Shown here piece after piece: positions 46,900 through 56,858 of a stretch of 64,000 nt of DNA. The notes beneath the pieces were generated by a model. It was not told the DNA's origin. It did no database searches and saw only the letters and a list, made by a program, of their open reading frames with translations. Position 1 is the first letter of the stretch. Every line of letters begins with the position of its first letter. Location of the stretch: NCBI GenBank assembly GCA_965153355.1, contig OZ231126.1, forward strand, positions 100,998,001 to 101,062,000, read 5' to 3'. This stretch comes from Flaccisagitta enflata (lineage: Eukaryota; Chaetognatha; Sagittoidea; Aphragmophora). The position numbers and the translations under genes are program-made.

Positions 46900-48594
46900 A
46901 TGGTTTGGGCTCGTCGACTACGTAAAAGAAAAAAAACAAAAGTTGTAAACTGTGCGGTCAAGTCACGAATCCAAATATGGTATTTGAAAGAACGATGCGA
47001 AAATGTAAAAGTTCGTGTTAATCTTCGACGATGTAGAAAAGCAGAAGCGGCATATGAAGAACTGTGCGTGCAACAGCGAGAAGCAGAGAATGAATTGGTC
47101 ATTAGGGCAACAGAAGCATTGCAAGAAGAGAATGATGAAGAATTGGAGGAGCAGGAGGAGGAGAATGAACAGGAGCAAGAAGAGAATGATGAAGGATTGG
47201 AGGAGCAGGAGGAGGAGAATGGACAGGAGCAAGAACGGATTTTGGATACAGAGGCGGAGACTGTTTCAAAGTCAGTGGAGCAGATGCGGGACCAGGATAT
47301 CCGAGAGAATATGCGTGGCGTGGTGTTGGGTATACAAGTGCAGAACATGATGCTGCGGGAAATTTTGAAACGAACGAACGAACAAATTTTGGATAGCGAT
47401 CAACAGCATCAACAGCAGCTGCGGATGGAACTCAATCAATTGCAGCAGCAACAGGTGCAAGAGATGGTGTCGGTGGAGAGTGAAAGAATGATGGGTGTGA
47501 AGGAAGAAGTTTTTGTGGAGTCGCAGGTGGGGCAAATGTCGGTTCAAGGGGAAGAGAGAAAATCGAAGGGGAAGGGGAAGGGGAAGGGGAAGGGGAAGGG
47601 GAATAAAGAGAACGGTGAAGAGTCACAGGAGCAGGTTAACGTTCAGCAGCCGGTTGAGGAGATGGAGGGGCAGATGTTGGAGAAAGAGGCCGTGGAGCAA
47701 GTGGTTCTTCTTGGTGAGGGAACATCTAAAGGAAACTACGGTCATGAATTGCAGGAGGAGGTGTCGAGACCTGTGGAGCAGGTGTCTGGGCCACACTTAC
47801 ACACACCTTCGGTGGAGGATATGCAGGAGAAGATGTTGGCGAAAGAGGCCGTGCAGCAAGTGGGTGTTTTTGGCAAGGGAACGTCTAAAGATAACGACGG
47901 TCATGAATTCCAGGAGGAGGTGTCAAGGCCTGTGGAGGAGGTGCCTTGGGAGCATCCGTTCACCACGTTGCAGAATCTTTTGCGTTCTGTGATGGTGCCT
48001 GGTGGGAGCAATCAGCAGCAGGAGCAGTCGGCGTTTAATGTAACAAATCGTCAGCAGGAGCAGTCGGTGTCTAATGCAACAAATCAACAGCAGGAGCATC
48101 AGGCGATTAATGCAAGTAATCAGCAGCAGGAGCAGCAGGTGGGAGAGTTGGTGCAAGAGGAGGAAGTTGGGGTGGGGATGCAGTTGTCACTACCCATGTC
48201 TGTTCCAGAAGGTGTCGACAAGACGAATGGTCGTGAAAACGTAGGGTCTACTATTTGTTTGACGGATATGTACTACCCTTTCAACGCACGGCGTCTTTCC
48301 GGCAACGTGGTTCCTAATTTGGAAAATCCGGATCAAGTAAAGTGGCGTCTATTTCTTGAGAAGCTTGTCGAGGCTGGTGACATCATCGGACATGAAGTTG
48401 AAGTCACAGAGGAAGAAGAAATAGTCGACAAGTTATTCGAGTGTCGTATTTGTAAGAGTGTAAGAATGAAGGAAGAAAACGACATGTTAGCTCATGTTAG
48501 ATCGCATGGACGGATAATTTATATCGGTCAATATTATCAAATGATTGACCAGTATCATATTTTGCGTAGAATCAAATTCACGGCTAGAGAGTAA
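46900..48594 (+). CDS. Gln/Glu-rich protein with C-terminal C2H2 zinc finger
   Basis: 564 aa from the ATG at 46,900, just after a TTTTCATTACAG acceptor-like site, so a 5' untranslated exon is likely. The N-terminal 65 residues are strongly basic (RRLRKRKKTK). A Glu-rich coiled coil follows (residues 60-115), then a Gln-rich helix, a (GK)n run (47,565-47,606), and two diverged copies of a ~55-residue unit (KEAV-Q-V .. GTSK .. EEVSRPVE). After a run of four NQQQEQ-type repeats comes a normal ~120-residue C-terminal domain with CRICKSVRMKEENDMLAHVRSH, a C-x2-C-x13-H-x3-H finger. It ends next to a GTAAGT, so a further exon is possible. It is convergent with the Polinton-like block and could be part of it or a host regulator. 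Confidence 0.6.
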   Translation: MVWARRLRKRKKTKVVNCAVKSRIQIWYLKERCENVKVRVNLRRCRKAEAAYEELCVQQREAENELVIRATEALQEENDEELEEQEEENEQEQEENDEGLEEQEEENGQEQERILDTEAETVSKSVEQMRDQDIRENMRGVVLGIQVQNMMLREILKRTNEQILDSDQQHQQQLRMELNQLQQQQVQEMVSVESERMMGVKEEVFVESQVGQMSVQGEERKSKGKGKGKGKGKGNKENGEESQEQVNVQQPVEEMEGQMLEKEAVEQVVLLGEGTSKGNYGHELQEEVSRPVEQVSGPHLHTPSVEDMQEKMLAKEAVQQVGVFGKGTSKDNDGHEFQEEVSRPVEEVPWEHPFTTLQNLLRSVMVPGGSNQQQEQSAFNVTNRQQEQSVSNATNQQQEHQAINASNQQQEQQVGELVQEEEVGVGMQLSLPMSVPEGVDKTNGRENVGSTICLTDMYYPFNARRLSGNVVPNLENPDQVKWRLFLEKLVEAGDIIGHEVEVTEEEEIVDKLFECRICKSVRMKEENDMLAHVRSHGRIIYIGQYYQMIDQYHILRRIKFTARE

Positions 48595-48670
48595 GTCAGT
48601 CGCGTGCCTGTGGCTTTTCGTTTTGGTGTGTTCATCAGTCGGGAGGTCAACTGAGTGATTTATGTTTTTT

Positions 48671-48740
48671 AACGATTCCTACGATTCCTATGATTCCTAC
48701 GATTCCTACGATTCCTACGATTCCTACGATTCCTACATGT
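48671..48740 (+). repeat. 9-bp tandem repeat GATTCCTAC
   Basis: Eight near-perfect copies between the convergent genes. Confidence 0.9.
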
Positions 48741-48891
48741 TGTTTTGTGTGCATGCTAATGTACATTTATATGTGGCTAACTAGAGTCTAAGTTTTGACT
48801 TTCTATTGATTTGTATTTCTTATGGATTCTAGACAAAGTCAAACAGAAAATTTATTGTTACAAGAAATTAATGTTAGTAAGATATCTATAA

Positions 48892-50310
48892 TCATTTCCG
48901 AGATCTTTTGCGACTCCGTCTTTTTCTTTTCCCTTTAGTGGACCTTCTTTTACGAGGTTTTTTTTGCTAAAAAAAAGAGAAACAGAAAATTAGATCAAGG
49001 ATAGTACTATCTTCACAATAGAAATCTTTACACTTTGAAAATGAGTTCATTTATTGATGTGAAAATGTATACAAATCAATTGTGGCGCCATCAGCGTTTA
49101 GTGTGAGCTCCATTTGACTGAATTACAGCCACCATTTGTCTGGGAAGTGTTATGAAGCAGTTTTTGAGGTATGTTGGGGTGATGACCTTACAGACCATTC
49201 TCGCCACTTCTTTGATACCCTTTTTTGCTACATTTGGACTTATAGGTCCAAAAAGACTCAACAAATCATTAAAAAATTGGTGACATAAATGAAGCTCTTC
49301 AAATTTGCAAGCGGTCTACGCAAACCGCATCTGTCTAGCTCAATGCGTTTAGAAGTAATTCAAAAAGGAGTAAAATGATATCATTTGAAGATAGTGTAAG
49401 AAAAGTAAACGCAAAATTGAAATATTTCATTCAAAGTTGAATAACTTTTGAACGCATTGAGTGAGAGAGATGCGGTTTGCGTAGATTACTTGCAAATTTG
49501 AAGGGCTTTGATATGGCCACCAATTTTTTTGAGATCGGGCTAATATAACCAGAGATATTTGTTAAAACATATGTAAAGATTTCTATTGTGAAGATACTAG
49601 ATGTACATCATTGTGGTTAATTTTTGAATTGTTAAATTACTTTTCTGATCCGTCTAAGTTTAGATTTTCCATTTCTCCTTTCCCGTCTTGCCATATTTGT
49701 TTGGTTAGGGGGTTCAGCATACAGTTCTCTTTTAAGACTTGCTACTTGAATGTCTTTGTTAACAGATGGGTATAACATAATTGGAATAAGAGAAACACTG
49801 AAATTAATTTAAATTAAAATGAATTCTGACAGATCTCATTATTGCTCGTTCATTACTAGAGATACAATTAGAGCTGAAAGTTTTGCGCATTTTTAGAAAA
49901 CCAAGGAATGATAATACAGAAAATTTAAATATCACAAAGCACGATAATCACCCGCAGATTTGCGAAGAATTAGTTTGAAATTGGCTATTATACAAAAATC
50001 TTTTTAAGCCATTTATTTTACAAAAAATAGCGATATTTTTCATCACATCAGGCCAATTTTGCACTTCATTTAAACTATCAACGATGAGACAGGCTCTATT
50101 GTTAAAAATTAATAAACAAAGCCAATGGTCATGAGTATTTAAAATAATGGCAATTTTTTTAGTACGTGGAAGTAAAATAGAAAGAATATCTGAAGGGGAA
50201 TATATATTTTTGCCATTAGAAATCATTTTGTAACAAAGTTTGCAATTTTTAAGGATTTTTCGGATGTCTTCACCTGACAGGCGGTGACTAGAGTCTCTAA
50301 AGGAAATCAT
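48892..50310 (-). CDS. Adenain-like cysteine protease with basic tail, three exons
   Basis: Exons 50,310-49,952, 49,797-49,641 and 48,966-48,892, about 196 aa, close to adenovirus protease length. Family features: SGEDI near the N-terminus, catalytic His in HDHWLCLLIF (H62), Asp in CLIVDSLN (D78), and QTNSSQICG with the nucleophile C119. The first intron splits the Gly codon after that Cys. Exon 2 starts hydrophobic and ends basic; exon 3 is almost all Lys/Arg/Ser. This is the maturation protease of Polintons and adintoviruses, cutting capsid precursors. The second intron carries a MITE. The ATG lies one base after the stop of the capsid gene. The His-Asp-Cys set looks intact. The start could instead lie a few codons downstream. 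Confidence 0.65.
49010..49594. mobile_element. TA-target MITE within a protease intron
   Basis: TA flanks both ends. Perfect 23-bp terminal inverted repeat TCTTCACAATAGAAATCTTTACA. 585 bp. Also has a weaker internal repeat (GACAGATGCGGTTTGCGTAGA near 49,320 and, inverted, near 49,470). Confidence 0.8.
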
Positions 50311-50311
50311 G

Positions 50312-52909
50312 TTATTGTTGTGTCACATGACTTTTAAATACAGATCTATCTTTTGTGATTTGAATATATCTTCTAACACGGTAGAAGCAAATCACTTTTA
50401 ATACTTTTGTGTTTTGACTTGAGAATCTTAGATATAAAAAATGTTTCTGATTGGTTCCAATTGGTGCTTGGGAAATTCTGTCACTCAAAGGACCACCAAA
50501 TTGGTCTATTTCAAAAGACAAACGAAACGGAAGAAAAAATGAACTTCGTAGCCTAAAGTGGGTTAAAAAAAACGGTACAGATAGTAGTCATAAAAAATGA
50601 TATTTAAAGATTCTCAGAAGAAAAAAAACTGACCATTCGTCCATTTCTAGTTGGCTTCCATTAGTATTTAATTGATTTGTTGTGTCTAACATGTAGTGGT
50701 AGCTAGAAATTCGTTTTTCTGAGCTACCGAATTTGTATCCGGGTGATTTCGCAGGAGAGTCACCTTTTAAAATAAATAAGAGTGAATGTCAGTGTGAAAT
50801 CAGATTTTGTTAAGGAACATGGTATGGATATTCAATTAAAAAAAATATGACTTACATAAAAGTGTTGGGACTCTAATTTGATGATTTGTCTCAATAAATG
50901 CATTTTCTATATTATGTTGTTCCCATCTGAAATAAAGATATATATTTTATTAAGGGTTACTTGATAATTTTAGTTTAATATGTTCAAATTTTTAAGATTT
51001 ACCTATGAATGTTTGCGTTTGCTTTTCCTAGGAGGTTGTCATTATGAATAAAAATGGCATGAATAAAATCTGTATCCATATCCCTAAAGTACAAAAATAA
51101 AGTGTGATCAATTGGTAGAGTCGTGTGTAGTCAAAAACAAGGCCGGATACACGGGTACTCTAGTCGCGTGCGGGTGGGCAGGAGCCGTGCTGGAGAAGGT
51201 CATCAGGGTATTTGGTCAGGAGTCGTATGTTCAAAAAGCAAAGTAAAAAGGGGACTGACCAACCGACTGACGGACCAACATAATGGGGTGTAGAGTCGTG
51301 TAGCACGTGGCTTACAAGGTTAGACATGATTTGAAGTAAATATGTAGTCACCTTAGTGTGACATCAATATAGGCTTCCAACATTCCGACTTGAACAGTAT
51401 GACACTTTGTTATCCATGTGAAATATGGAAGTTGAAGGTTTTTACTGAGAATTTTTCTGTTAATACTATTCATTAAATGTTCTCGTAAAATAACCAATTG
51501 AGGAATCAATCTGAGTGGGAGAAAAAAAATTAGGTCTAGTAGGCTATTAAGGTGTACTATATGGATAGCTAAAATCTGTTTTATTAAATTTTACATTACC
51601 TTACTTCATCAATCATGATTTTTGGTTTGGCGTTTGTATGAGTACAAAAAAAATTCAAATTGTCTGTGAAAGTAATCGTGAGTGAAATTTCTAAATCGTT
51701 TAACAGTAGTGCGCCAAAACTGCTGAGTGGTCCGTCTAACTGAAACACGTGGTACTGTTTTTTCTTTCCTAGAAGGCTTTTGGCAACTTCTGCTTGTTTT
51801 GTTTTAGGGGCATTGTTGTTGTTTGTATCAAAACATGAGCTAATATTTGTAAGAACCTATGTGAAGGTAACATTTGATTAGCTAATTGACTATCTGAGTG
51901 GTAAAATTCGGACAGTTGGATGTTGGCACTTACTTCTTCATTTATAGACGGGATATATCCTTCAAAGAATTTTCTAAACGTTTCCTTAGATTCTTTCGAG
52001 ACATCAAGCATGAAATGTAGCTTGGCCCAGATTGGGTATAGTTTTGTAATCTCGTAAATATCACATTCTCCCAAATCAAGAGTGTAAGATTCGATAGCGC
52101 AATGAGAAAGTGGCTTGAAATGAAATCAGGTAAAATTATCAAAACTAAGTGAAAATTAGGTAAAATTAACGTGAGGGTATAAAGTTAGTCACCTGTAATG
52201 CAGATACATAATCTTCGTGGGTCAATGCTTCATTTTCACCTTTCACAACGTGATACTTAAGAGCTAAGTATATCCTGCTTGGATTAACCATACAGTTCTT
52301 GTCTCTAGTTTATAAAATGTTAATAAAATGTTAATAAAATGTTAATAAAATGTTTCAACGACATGAGTAGTGGGCATGGGTAGTGTCAAAATGTGGATAT
52401 GATACTGTTGGGTATATGTTTATTAGTCGTGTGCTACGCGAGTCTACACTTTGTTTTGTTAGTCCGTTCGTTGGTCTGTCCGTCTGTCGGTCCGTCCGTC
52501 TGTCAGTTCTTCCGATCGTCTGTATGTCTGTCGGTCAGTCACACTTTACTTTTTTGGGTTTTTGAAGTTTTTGGTCTTACTGTTTCTGGTCAAATGATTT
52601 GATGGCCTCAATTTCTGTCTTTGGTTACCCGTACGCGACTGGGGTAGCCGTGTATTTGGTCCTGTCTTGTTATAGATGAAAGGGTCCTAGATTTTACCTG
52701 AAGTAGAATTGAACTACTCTAGTCGGTTTTGTCTTGTCAATTCGATCTACAGTTGGGACGGATTTAAAAAATGAATACGCTATACAAGATTCTACAAAAG
52801 AGGGGTCCTTAACTTGTAAGTGTTTTACAGTATCAGAAATGAAAATTTGAGGTCTTTCATATTCTTGCGGCTTTTGGGCCGGTGCTCCGATGGCAGCAGT
52901 ATCAGGCAT
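50312..52909 (-). CDS. Polinton-type capsid-like protein, eight exons, one frameshift
   Basis: Exons: 52,909-52,698; 52,304-52,193; 52,113-51,600; 51,510-51,352; 51,083-51,003; 50,926-50,856; 50,763-50,634; 50,552-50,312. All junctions are GT-AG and phases agree, giving about 506 codons. Exon 3 contains a one-base frame change at the GG near 51,856, so this copy may be inactive. The N-terminus reads SFFKSVPTVDRID and VQFYF. The middle has FQLDGPLSSFGALLL, LTITFTDN and LIPQLVILREHL. The C-terminus has IENAFIETN, FFLPFRLSF and YLRFSS. This run of beta-rich segments matches the order in the double-jelly-roll capsid family found in animal Polintons. It would form the virion shell. The next gene, the protease, follows after one base. 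Confidence 0.6.
51137..51318 (-). repeat. AGTCGCG dispersed repeat inside capsid-gene intron 4
   Basis: AACAAGGCCGGATACACGG..CTAGTCGCGTGCGGGTGGGCAGGAGC..GGACCAACATAATGGGGTGTAGAGTCGTG. Lies inside the intron at 51,084-51,351, not flush with its splice sites. Confidence 0.75.
52422..52671 (+). repeat. AGTCGCG dispersed repeat inside capsid-gene intron 1
   Basis: TTAGTCGTGTGCTACGCGAGTCTACAC..GGTCCGTCCG..CGTACGCGACTGGGGTAGCCGTGTAT, opposite orientation to the copy in intron 4. The same intron also has four copies of GTTAATAAAAT (52,318-52,355). Confidence 0.75.
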
Positions 52910-52917
52910 TTTGAATT

Positions 52918-53148
52918 TTAAATGAAATCGTCAATTGAAATATTGTCTTTTTTGAGTTTTTTGGGTTTGGGTTTCGTTTCTGGGGATTTTTTACGTTTTT
53001 TAGGTGGCTTTTTTTCAGTTTTAGAGTGGGTTTGAGGAGCAGGTTGTGTAGCTTTAGAGGGTAAAGGTTGATTGTTATCTGGAACAGGAGATTGTGCAAA
53101 ATCAACTAGTGGTGCAAGTAAGTTTCTCAATTTATCATTTTCATTCAT
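52918..53148 (-). CDS. Small basic protein of the Polinton-like block
   Basis: 76 aa from the ATG at 53,146-53,148. The N-terminus (NENDKLRNLLAPLVDF) is an amphipathic helix, followed by a Pro/Gln-rich linker and a Lys-rich segment (PPKKRKKSP .. KPKKLKK) that would serve as a nuclear or DNA-binding signal, ending in an acidic DISIDDF-like tail. It lies between the two structural genes, 8 bases before the capsid ATG. I infer a core or capsid-associated role from position and composition only. A partial duplicate of its first 9 codons and upstream DNA lies 235 bases upstream. Confidence 0.5.
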   Translation of the reverse strand: MNENDKLRNLLAPLVDFAQSPVPDNNQPLPSKATQPAPQTHSKTEKKPPKKRKKSPETKPKPKKLKKDNISIDDFI

Positions 53149-53460
53149 ATTGAAACTGAAAGAAAGGCAAAAATGTGCAATATTAATGGTCAAGCTCGCT
53201 GGTGTAAGGTATTATTAAAAATTTCTCTCCAAAGCGTCTGCTCTACAGGTCATGATATGTTCACATGCTCCTGCAATTCATGACCATGGCCGTAGCCATG
53301 ACCATGGCCATGGCCATGACCATGACCATGACCATGATCATGATCATGGCCATAAAGTTTCTCAATTTATCATTTTCATTCATATTGGAACTGTAAGAAA
53401 AGACAAAGATGTATAATATTAACGGTCAAGCTCGTTGGTGTACGGCATTATTACAAATTT
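53121..53460 (-). repeat. Direct duplication, offset 235 bp
   Basis: 53,121-53,225 and 53,356-53,460 are about 85-90% identical (AGTTTCTCAATTTATCATTTTC .. GGTCAAGCTCG). The second copy overlaps the 3' end of the neighbouring structural gene. The space between holds the CATGGC repeat. Confidence 0.8.
53268..53352. repeat. CATGGC/CATGAC palindromic hexamer array
   Basis: About 13 units of CATGAC, CATGGC and CATGAT. Each unit is self-complementary or nearly so, so the array can fold. Confidence 0.9.
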
Positions 53461-55041
53461 AGCGGAAAATATTGAATTTCGGGGTAAGGTTACTGGGCGC
53501 TCATTTTCATCTACAGTAAGAATATGAAACCGTTGAAGTAAGGTTTCAGTTTTCAACATTCTGTGAAAAGTGACATCATCAGTATTCTTTGAAAAGAAAC
53601 GGCTGGTAAGATGATGGTCTTCGACAAGAATAGAGTGAATGGTTTGAAAATTCGGATAATCGGCATTAATTGGTCGAAGGACCTTTTGGTCGCTAGTTGA
53701 CAAAATATCACAAGCTATGTGTAATATTTTTGGATGATTTCTGATTGGACCGTGTAATCTTTGATATGAAGAGACTATATTTGCGGTTAGTTTTGGGGTA
53801 ATTTTTGTTGTTCTATGACAGTCTGAGGAATAGGTCAAGGGACCTATATGGAGTATGGTTCCTGGTAAAGTGCCTAGGGTATATGATGCCTGTTTGTCAA
53901 AAAAAATGTCGCATGTTGTCTCGTCGTTGGGCAAGAAATACTTGTTGAAAATGTCAAAATATGTCTTCGAGCCAGATTCATCTTTTTGAATTGAAACAAG
54001 TTCAGAGGCAAAAAGAGATGGGCTAAAACTAGGGCTTTGTTTTTCACGTTGAATAAGGAGAATTTTTTGAAGGGTAAGACCTTGTTGGATGAGTGCATCA
54101 TTTGACTTTTTAAAATTTGTTATTAGAGTCTGTTTTTCAGATGTCAAATGAGAAAAATGGATGTCTAGGAAGGTTTGGCAAGCTCTGTGAAATTCTGTAG
54201 TTATTTTAACGCAAAGAGCGGAGTTATCATTATTTTTTGATTTTAAGTCAATATTGTAAAAATTTTCAAAGGTTGATGTGCTGAAAATATATGTTTTCTC
54301 GTAATTCGAACGTTCATCAAAGGACTTCAGGAAGCGGGACTTATCTAAGATTTTTTTTTCTAGTTGAGCTGTTAATTTGGGCTTGATACATGTTAGGTTA
54401 TTTGTTATGGGACTGGTGCTGTTGGGAGGTATGGAAACAATATCGTCGCCATTTAAAACTGCATTGAAAAGTCGTCTAGTGAATAAAGTAAAATCCGTAT
54501 ATCTGAGACAGAGTTCTATATCTTGTAGGGATAACGAGATTTTGTCCGTTTTAGAAGCTGGTTTTGAGAAGATATTATCTTTGAAAATGTCCAAATCAAA
54601 AAAATTTAAAGCAAGTCGATAGATGAGAAAGGAAGAAAGGTTACCATCTAAGAGTTCATCAGCATACAAGATGGCTTCATCAGTATTGGTTGCTGAGTAA
54701 TCGCTAAACTGAAGGTCAAAAAATGAAAGATTTGCTTCTTGAATTTCTTCTGAAGTTATGTGAAAGTTTGCCTAATTGATGTCTGAGGGAGTTGAGATTT
54801 TAATTCTGATTTTTTCGTTGTTTAAGTAACATAAACATAAATTTTCAATTGTCACATGTTGGAGGCCGATTTGGGCGACAGGTGACCGGAGAAAAAGAAG
54901 TGGAGAAATATCTAAGTCAACGTTGGAGGGGAACAGACTTGCTGATGATGGTTGGTCGTCATTCAGCTGTATTTCAGTTTCATAATTGCTAATAAATATT
55001 TCGTATTTCTCCAAAATAGATGGTAGATTTGAGAAAGGCAT
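53419..55041 (-). CDS. Putative Polinton structural protein, split by an in-frame TAG
   Basis: One frame of 540 codons from the ATG at 55,041, interrupted only by TAG at 54,772-54,774 (after codon 89). The N-terminus has NVDLDISPLLFLRS and VAQIGLQHVTIENL, like the beta-rich start of a large Polinton virion protein. The C-terminus has KILHIACDIL, VLRPINADYP, FHILTVDENERPVTL and SAKFVIMPY, which matches the order of conserved segments at the C-terminal end of that family. The middle is helical. The role is virion structure, inferred from family pattern and position. The TAG may be decay, readthrough, or lie in a cryptic intron (AATTAG precedes GC). It starts 30 bases after the integrase stop. 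Confidence 0.5.
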
Positions 55042-55071
55042 TTTAAATGATCTAAAATAAGGAATAAAATA

Positions 55072-56822
55072 TTAAATTACATACGAGATATTTTCAGGTT
55101 GCTGAAAAAAAGAACTGTATGTAAGTATGTCATTGCCAAAAAGTTTTTTATACAAAAGTAAATCGGGGGCTTTTACAGTGTCAGTTTCCCCATCTTTTTT
55201 GATTATATAACTAATTTCATGACGAGAGGGAATAATTTTTTTATTTCTGAGAAATGAGTTTTTATGTTGAATGCCTACAACTTCGATTTTCTCAGAAAGA
55301 GTTGTATTCATAATTGGTGTCGAGTCCAAAACCAATTGCAATTGAAAAGAGTAGAAGCCGCGATTCATGCTGTTTACATAGTAAATAACAGGAAAACTAG
55401 TTTTATCGATAGAAGTGATTTCATGTATGTTGTCAGGCCAAATGCTTGAAAAGATAGGATTTGTTTTCCTAAAAACACTTTCTTTTTTTTTTACTCTAAC
55501 TTTTGAGCCTATTTCTATGCGGTCTTGGCGTGGTGTTTTGATATATAGTTGCATTGCTTTGCATTGATGGATAGTATATTTTAAGTCATTTAATTTTGCG
55601 ACTTGAGAGGCTATGTGTGAAGAGAAATGAACCTAAAAGAAAAATAATTTGGTGACAAATTATTGTGTTTGGTCTGACATGTTTTTAGTCGGGTGCACGT
55701 GACTTTACAACCTGTTTTGTCTGTCGGTTGGTTGGTCAGTCAGTTGCTTGGTCCGTACGTGACTTTGATAGTCGTGTATCTGGCCTTGTTAATTTGTTGG
55801 TCTGTTTAGCGTGAATGGTACTTACAGCGTAAGGACTGAATTGGTGTAAATTAGAATGTGGTCTTGTGTTATATATAAACTCAGCAAGTTTTATGATTGT
55901 ATCATAATTGCTGGTTTTAAAACTTGTTAAGAGCCGGAAAAAAAGGACTTTGATCGTGCGAATTACTCTAGAAAAAAAACAAGTAATATGGGGTTACAAT
56001 ATTATTGTGTGTGGGCTGGGCTGTATTGGTATTGTATTGGTATTGTATTGGTATTGTACCGACCTCTCTATTGGACTGCATTTCGGAAATGGGCCTATGT
56101 TTTGAAAATAAATCTGTATGCCAAATTTTGTGTGCAAGTCTCGTTTTACTTTTGCTTTGAATTCACCTGGAGATAGAAACAGGGTAATAAAGTCTGAAAT
56201 CATTTATATGACTTGTAAGCAGTCAGGTAATGTCTAAAAGGTGTGCTCAGGTGATGTCTAAAGTGTGGTCAACGGACTGGCAGACGGGTCAACATAGTGG
56301 GATGTAGAGTTGTATGCCAAAATGACAAGTAATCATACCTCCACGGTCACATCCTAGCTTCTTATAGGTATTTTTGAAAGTGTTGCCTTTTGTAAAAAAA
56401 TTAAAAGCTTCAATAAAACTTTTTAGAGTCTCAGAACTTGATCGATTTCTTTGAAATTTTAAAAAGATCAATCTTGAAAAATGGTCCATTGCAAGAAATA
56501 GTGTTCTGTGAGATTGTTTCTGAGTAGGGGAGACATGAAGACGTTTTAAAAATGCAAGGTCGCTTAAAAGGAGGTGACGAGGACCAAAGCTTAACCATGG
56601 TCTGTGGGAATAGTGGCGACGTCTCCCTCTCAAAATATATCTCTCTTTCATTTTTGATAGGCTTTCTACTTTTGATTGTAGGCGTTTTATTGAAGCTAAA
56701 GTAGTTGGTTCTGTCAGTGACTTAGACTTAGCTTCATGGTACACTCTGTTTATGTTAGTGTCGCCAAACAATGGTGAATTTATGTCACTAAAGTTATGTA
56801 AGAGAAATTCTTCGTTGTCCAT
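55072..56822 (-). CDS. Polinton-type retroviral-like integrase, four exons
   Basis: Exons 56,822-56,339, 56,166-56,064, 55,967-55,826 and 55,632-55,072, all GT-AG with matching phase, about 429 aa. It has an N-terminal helical region, then catalytic Asp in LLLSDLAFL (D88), AMDHFSRLIFLKF, second Asp in LGCDRGGEF (D159; GEF completed by exon 2), and Glu in CSPIER (E195): exactly 35 residues between the last two, the canonical DD35E spacing. YNTRPHSNLHQFSPY ends the core. The C-terminal domain (GSKVRV .. FSSIWPDNIHEI .. YYVN .. GFYSFQL) is the SH3/chromo-like part. It inserts the element into host DNA. The gene looks intact. Intron 3 contains a dispersed repeat. The ATG is 36 bases after the acidic gene. 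Confidence 0.75.
55683..55790 (+). repeat. AGTCGCG dispersed repeat inside integrase intron 3
   Basis: Shortened copy, TTTTTAGTCGGGTGCACGTGAC..GTCGGTTGGTTGGTC..GTCGTGTATCTGGCCTTGTT, inside the intron at 55,633-55,825. Confidence 0.7.
56010..56060 (+). repeat. 11-bp repeat TATTGGTATTG in integrase intron 2
   Basis: About four tandem copies of TATTGGTATTG/TATTG just downstream of exon 2. Confidence 0.8.
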
Positions 56823-56858
56823 GATGAAAGATCTAAAAAAGATAAATATTGAAAATTG

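Noticed and set aside
49080-49270. Possible Tc1 transposase fragment inside the MITE
   Set aside because: A weak resemblance on the minus strand over about 40 codons, with stops and no catalytic residues.
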